A model generated the notes under the pieces. The model did not search any database and was not told where the DNA came from. It worked only from the letters and a program-made list of their open reading frames with translations. Both the position numbers and the translations under genes were made by a program. From NCBI GenBank assembly GCA_002404055.1, contig DHIZ01000101.1, positions 1 through 10,472 of the forward strand: a stretch of 10,472 nt of DNA, given 5' to 3'. Positions within the stretch are counted from its first letter, which is position 1. The number at the start of each line of letters is the position of its first letter. Source of the DNA: Chloroflexi bacterium UBA4733. GTDB taxonomy: Bacteria; Chloroflexota; UBA4733. Below, piece by piece: positions 6,367 through 10,472 of the stretch.

Positions 6367-9300
6367 ATGACTTCGTTCTTCACACCCGAGTGTCCGCTCG
6401 GCATCGAGGTGCAGGAGCTCCTGCTGCAAGCAGCAGACGGGATGACGGTCCCCGAGTTGCGGCGTGCCCTCCGCCAGCAAGGTAAGTTCATCGAGGAACA
6501 CAACCTACGAGAACTGCTCAACCATCCCCACGTGTTCATCGCCATGTCCGGCGACTGCTACTGCCTCCGGGGCCAGGCTTCTCCGACGAGACCCGAAGTG
6601 GCGCGTACGGAGCACGAGTCCTCGCCTATCAGTGGCGACGGACCGCTCATCGTCAACCTGCCTTTGGCGCTCCAAGACTTCGTCACCTTGGATGTTGAGA
6701 CGACTGGACTCGACCCAAAACAGGACCGCATCATCCAGCTAGTAGCGGTTCGATTCCTGCGAGGAAAGCCGGTTGCCTGTTGCCAGTATTACCTTGATCC
6801 ATCGCCCGTTACCATTCCATATCCGGTCCAACGCAAACTCGGCTTCGAACGCTTTCCACACATTGCTGACGCGGTGAGGAACGGCCGGCGCATTGACGAG
6901 GTAGCGGGAGACGTGCGCGCCTTTCTGGCTGACTTGCCAATCGTGGCGCATAATGCTCGCTTCGACCTTGGATTCCTCACGGCCGCTCTTGGCAGCCTGG
7001 CGAATCCGATCGTCGATACGCTTGAGCTTGCGGTGCTGCTCCGACCGGACCTTTCCCGCCATCGGTTGGAGGATCTGGTTGAGGCATTTGGCGTTGATTT
7101 CGACGAAGCCAGGCGTATTTGGCTCGACGCGGGCGGAACCGGTGACGTCTCCTCCTTTGACTGGGGTGCCTTGCATAACGCCGTGACCGACGTTTGCCTC
7201 CTGGCCGCACTGTATCATCGGCTTGTTGCCACTTGGTTTGCGCCAGACCGGGTCTTGCGCGAGGTGCATGCTGGCCTCTTACCGGAAGTGTTTGGTGGAT
7301 CCTGGGAAGGCGCAGCTCCAGCCGTTCGCTCGCTATTCCATCTCCATCGACGGATGCCCACGCAGCCGGGCGAACGGCCGGAGCAGTTCCTAGAGCATGC
7401 CGATGCCAACCGCGTTGCCGAGTACTTGGATCGTTACCGTCTGGCCAAGGGCTATGCCGAGCGACCTGGTCAGGTCACCATGGCGAAGCTTACCTGGGAC
7501 GCGCTGGCCGACAGTTCCTTCAAGCTTGTTGAGGCTCCGACGGGCACGGGCAAGACGCTCGCCTATCTCATCCCAGCAGTGCTTTGGGCCGCTTGCAGTG
7601 GTGAGGCAGTGGTTCTGTCAACTGCGTACCGCAACCTGCAAGACCAGCTCCTCGCCGAAATTGCCCAGGTGCGGGAGATCACCGGCCTGCCCTTCCGCCA
7701 TCAGGTATTAAAGGGCGCTGCTAACTATCTCTGTCTTGACCGCCTGGCTCGCTACGTCGAGGAATTTGGCAGTGGGGCGACGGTTGAGGAGCGCTTCGCG
7801 GTCGCCTACCTGGTAGCTTGGGCGCTTGCCTCCCAGGAGGGGACCCTCGATGTCAGCCATTGGTGTCGCAGCAGGTTTCCCATCCTGGCGCATGTACTGG
7901 CCGCAATTTCGTCGGCAGAACACGGATGCCGCTCGCCACGCTGCCGAGAACTGTACTGCCCGTTAGTGCGCGTCACGGACGACGCGAAAACGGCCCATCT
8001 ATTGGTCGTCAATCACGCGCTTCTCTTGGCTGAGCCGAAGCGTCTCCCGCCATACCGGCGCCTTGTCGTCGATGAAGCCCATGCACTCGAGGACGTGGCG
8101 ACGCAATCGTTGACCGAAGAGGTCTCACAGGAGGCGCTCGAAGTCATCTTTAATCAATTGCACGATGAACATACGCGTCAAGGGGCTATTCCCCGGCTCA
8201 TGGCTCAGTCGCGCGACAGTATGGTGGCATTGCTCTGCCGTCGTGTGTTCGGCGCGCTGGATCGCCTGCGCGTCCTCGTCCCCGACTTTGGGCGACACCT
8301 GGCGGCGTTCATTCGCGCCTGCGAAGGGAAGATCGATCCGCGCTACGGGGCAGCGTTCCGTTTGGAAGGCGATCCGTCGCGAGTGGAAGCCACGCGCTGG
8401 TCCCGTGTCGAGCAGGCGCGAAAGCAACTCTTTGACGTCCATCTGGCGGAGTTGATTGCGGCGCTCAGCGGGCTTATTGAGGTCACTCAAGCCTTGCCGA
8501 TGCTGCCGTATAAGGACGTGACGCTGGAGGATTTACAACGAGCGCTAGAGGCGCTACTGGAGCAGCAGCAACTGCAGCAGCGCATTGTTCGTGTCAGCAA
8601 TCGAAAGCACGTCTACTGGTTGGAAGTCGAGCCCGCAACTACACCCGCTAACGATCAGGGTGGCGTTGGCACAGAGGGCAATCCTGTCGGGCGCTGGGCC
8701 ATGAAATGCGCCCCGATCCGAGTAGACAACGCATTGGCGCGGCACTATGCTGAGCTCGACACGGCGGTGTTCGTCTCGGCAACGCTTTCGATCCGTGGCG
8801 GAGACTTCAGCTTTTTCGTTGATCGCCTGGGCTTGGGTCCCTTCCTTGGCAGCGGTAACATCCACGCGGTGGAGAGCGACCTCGACTACGGGAACAATGC
8901 CCTGCTTGGCCTGGTCAACTACCTCGAATATACGCCCGTCGAGCGCACGATGAAGAGCTTCTGTGAGGAATTCGCCAAGGAGCTCCAGTTGCTGCTCGAC
9001 TTCACGGACGGCCGTGCGTTGGTCTTGTTCACCGCTCGAGACCGTGCGGTGCTTGCCTACCAGCGTTGTATGGATGCCCTGGCGAGTAAGGGGATCCCTC
9101 TGTATTGTCAGCTTCCCGGCCTATCGCGCCGTCAACTACAAGAGGACTTTGCGGAGCAGGTTGAATCCGTCTTGTTCGGACTACAGAGCTTTTGGGAAGG
9201 TGTGGACGTTCCGGGCGAGTCGCTGTCCTTCGTCGTCATGGAAAAGCTCCCATTCCCCTTCCTGTTCGACCCAGTATTCAAGGCCCGCCGCGAAGATGTC

Positions 9301-10472
9301 GTTCAGCAGGGCCAGCACGAGTTCAATGACTTCGTTTTCCCATTGATGGCCATCCGCTTTAAGCAGGGCTTCGGCCGACTGATCCGTCGGAAATCGGACC
9401 GGGGCGCCGTCTTGCTCATGGACAAGCGCATCCACCGCAAGGAGTACAAATATGAACTGCTGGCGTCGCTCCCGGGCTACCTTCCGCGCGACGAACAGGC
9501 CGAGCGGAGTCGTCGGCTCTTTTACCAGTCGCTCATCGAGCGCATGCCGGGTCTGATTCACGCCGAGTCGAAGGCGGACCTGTTGGCGAGTCTCCCCGAA
9601 GATCTGCCGCCCGACCTTATCGAGCGACTGCGCGCCTTCGCGTTACCGGAGCGCATTGCAGCAGAAGACTACGCCGCCTGGCGGCCGACGCTGCTGGAGG
9701 CATTACAAGACGTCTTCCGCTTCTCCGGGTTTCGCAGCGCCGAGCAGGAGGAAGTCATCCAACAGATGCTCGCCGGGCGCGATGTCCTGGCACTCCTCCC
9801 CACGGGGTCTGGGAAGTCGCTCTGTTTCCAGCTTACTGCCCTCCTGCGCGATGGGGTCACCCTGGTCTTTTCGCCGCTTATCGCCCTCATGCGCGACCAG
9901 GTGCAGGCGCTGCAAGGACGAGGGATCGAGATCGTCGCCGCCATCTACAGCGGCCAACCGGCCGACGAGCGCGAGGAAACCTTCGCCCGTATGCGTTCGG
10001 GTAAGGTCCGGTTGGTGTATATTTCTCCAGAGCGCCTGCGCGATCCGCATTTGCTGGAGACGCTGCGCTCCACGCGCATCATTCAGGTTGTTGTTGACGA
10101 GGCCCACTGCGTCGCGATGTGGGGACCCAGTTTTCGGCCGGATTTCCTCTACCTGCCTCGCCTGTTCGAGCACATCGGCTCGCGCCCGCCGCTCGCTGCC
10201 TTCACCGCTACCGCCACACCGGAGGTCCGCACCGTCATTCGGGACGCATTGGCCATGCAGGACATGGTCCAGGTGGTCGCTTCCTTCGACCGGCCCGAGT
10301 TGAAGTTCGTTGTCTGCAATGCGCACTCGCGGTACAACAGCATTCGCACGAAGAATGATCGCTTCAAGGTGCTGCTGAAGCTTGTCCAGGCCGCCGATCG
10401 CACGCGAGAGTCCGTACTCGTCTACGTCGCCACCACCGTTGAGGCCGAATTACTTGCTCGCCGTCTGCGCTC
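6367..10472 (+). CDS. DEDDh exonuclease - DinG/XPD helicase - RecQ helicase fusion protein, 3'-partial
   Basis: One uninterrupted frame gives 1368 residues and runs off the window. Residues 12-85 may be a winged helix (VPELRRALRQQGKF, then HPHVFIAMSGDCYCLRG). Residues 100-290 are a DEDDh 3'-5' exonuclease with D109/E111 (LDVETTG), D200 (HNARFD), and H270/D275 (HNAVTD). Residues 355-1090 are a DinG/XPD-type superfamily 2 helicase: Q-motif-like RPGQ 366-369, Walker A PTGTGKT 391-397, candidate Fe-S cysteines 456, 521, 526 and 531, DEAH 569-572, SATL 804-807, FWEGVD 942-947 and QGFGRLIR 1000-1007. From residue 1105 a RecQ helicase follows: FR-x3-Q 1122-1127, Walker A PTGSGKS 1145-1151, DEAH 1244-1247 with WGPSFRPD, and FTATAT 1279-1284, ending early in its second lobe. 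The ATG at 6367 has AAGGGA twelve bases upstream; TTG at 6361 or ATG at 6322 are alternatives. A role in DNA repair or defence is inferred. Confidence 0.93.
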   Translation, partial: MTSFFTPECPLGIEVQELLLQAADGMTVPELRRALRQQGKFIEEHNLRELLNHPHVFIAMSGDCYCLRGQASPTRPEVARTEHESSPISGDGPLIVNLPLALQDFVTLDVETTGLDPKQDRIIQLVAVRFLRGKPVACCQYYLDPSPVTIPYPVQRKLGFERFPHIADAVRNGRRIDEVAGDVRAFLADLPIVAHNARFDLGFLTAALGSLANPIVDTLELAVLLRPDLSRHRLEDLVEAFGVDFDEARRIWLDAGGTGDVSSFDWGALHNAVTDVCLLAALYHRLVATWFAPDRVLREVHAGLLPEVFGGSWEGAAPAVRSLFHLHRRMPTQPGERPEQFLEHADANRVAEYLDRYRLAKGYAERPGQVTMAKLTWDALADSSFKLVEAPTGTGKTLAYLIPAVLWAACSGEAVVLSTAYRNLQDQLLAEIAQVREITGLPFRHQVLKGAANYLCLDRLARYVEEFGSGATVEERFAVAYLVAWALASQEGTLDVSHWCRSRFPILAHVLAAISSAEHGCRSPRCRELYCPLVRVTDDAKTAHLLVVNHALLLAEPKRLPPYRRLVVDEAHALEDVATQSLTEEVSQEALEVIFNQLHDEHTRQGAIPRLMAQSRDSMVALLCRRVFGALDRLRVLVPDFGRHLAAFIRACEGKIDPRYGAAFRLEGDPSRVEATRWSRVEQARKQLFDVHLAELIAALSGLIEVTQALPMLPYKDVTLEDLQRALEALLEQQQLQQRIVRVSNRKHVYWLEVEPATTPANDQGGVGTEGNPVGRWAMKCAPIRVDNALARHYAELDTAVFVSATLSIRGGDFSFFVDRLGLGPFLGSGNIHAVESDLDYGNNALLGLVNYLEYTPVERTMKSFCEEFAKELQLLLDFTDGRALVLFTARDRAVLAYQRCMDALASKGIPLYCQLPGLSRRQLQEDFAEQVESVLFGLQSFWEGVDVPGESLSFVVMEKLPFPFLFDPVFKARREDVVQQGQHEFNDFVFPLMAIRFKQGFGRLIRRKSDRGAVLLMDKRIHRKEYKYELLASLPGYLPRDEQAERSRRLFYQSLIERMPGLIHAESKADLLASLPEDLPPDLIERLRAFALPERIAAEDYAAWRPTLLEALQDVFRFSGFRSAEQEEVIQQMLAGRDVLALLPTGSGKSLCFQLTALLRDGVTLVFSPLIALMRDQVQALQGRGIEIVAAIYSGQPADEREETFARMRSGKVRLVYISPERLRDPHLLETLRSTRIIQVVVDEAHCVAMWGPSFRPDFLYLPRLFEHIGSRPPLAAFTATATPEVRTVIRDALAMQDMVQVVASFDRPELKFVVCNAHSRYNSIRTKNDRFKVLLKLVQAADRTRESVLVYVATTVEAELLARRLR

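Noticed and set aside
7501..8100. DinG helicase as a marker of a type IV CRISPR-Cas locus
   Set aside because: DinG-type helicases accompany some type IV systems, but no cas genes or CRISPR repeats are in the window and the protein has exonuclease and RecQ modules that those helicases lack.
9656..10303. 215-codon reading in another frame over the RecQ module
   Set aside because: It is out of frame with the RecQ motifs and made largely of Arg, Ser and Cys. It is a shadow of the helicase gene.

Overview
The window is GC-rich and looks bacterial. I would place it in Chloroflexota, with moderate confidence. The reasons are lipoprotein solute-binding proteins with twin-arginine signals and long Ala/Thr/Ser linkers, a LacI-type regulator beside them, and GTATGCAATAC-type palindromic intergenic repeats. 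No rRNA, tRNA, CRISPR array or recognisable transposase gene was seen.

Left part (1-5249) is a carbohydrate-uptake region. A gene start at the left edge (minus strand) resembles the hexulose-phosphate synthase/OMP decarboxylase (HUMPS) family. It is followed by a scar: a signal peptide joined directly to a binding-protein tail (314-682), a palindromic repeat (687-775), and a second orphan binding-protein tail (776-883). Next is a nearly complete sugar-binding lipoprotein on the minus strand (917-2435), broken by one frameshift in a run of six C. A divergent LacI-family repressor follows (2591-3601). The 155-bp gap between them holds a good sigma-70-like promoter for the binding protein, overlaid by two direct copies of CAAACGTTGG, a LacI-type operator core. 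A second intact sugar-binding lipoprotein (3678-5249) lies downstream of the repressor. No permease or ATPase genes are present, so the binding proteins depend on transporters encoded elsewhere or outside the window.

Middle part (5250-6366) is a gene graveyard: the C-terminal end of a serine hydrolase (class C beta-lactamase fold), a C-terminal fragment of an unrecognised protein, the first ~49 codons of a pRiA4b ORF-3-like protein, and a non-coding leader with several hairpins.

Right part (6367-10472) is one uninterrupted reading frame of at least 1368 codons that runs off the window. It encodes an unusual fusion: a small N-terminal module (possibly winged-helix), a DEDDh 3'-5' exonuclease, a DinG/XPD-type helicase with all four candidate Fe-S cysteines, and a RecQ-type helicase. 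It joins two superfamily 2 helicase engines and a nuclease in one chain, suggesting a DNA repair or genome-defence machine. It is the most interesting object in the window.
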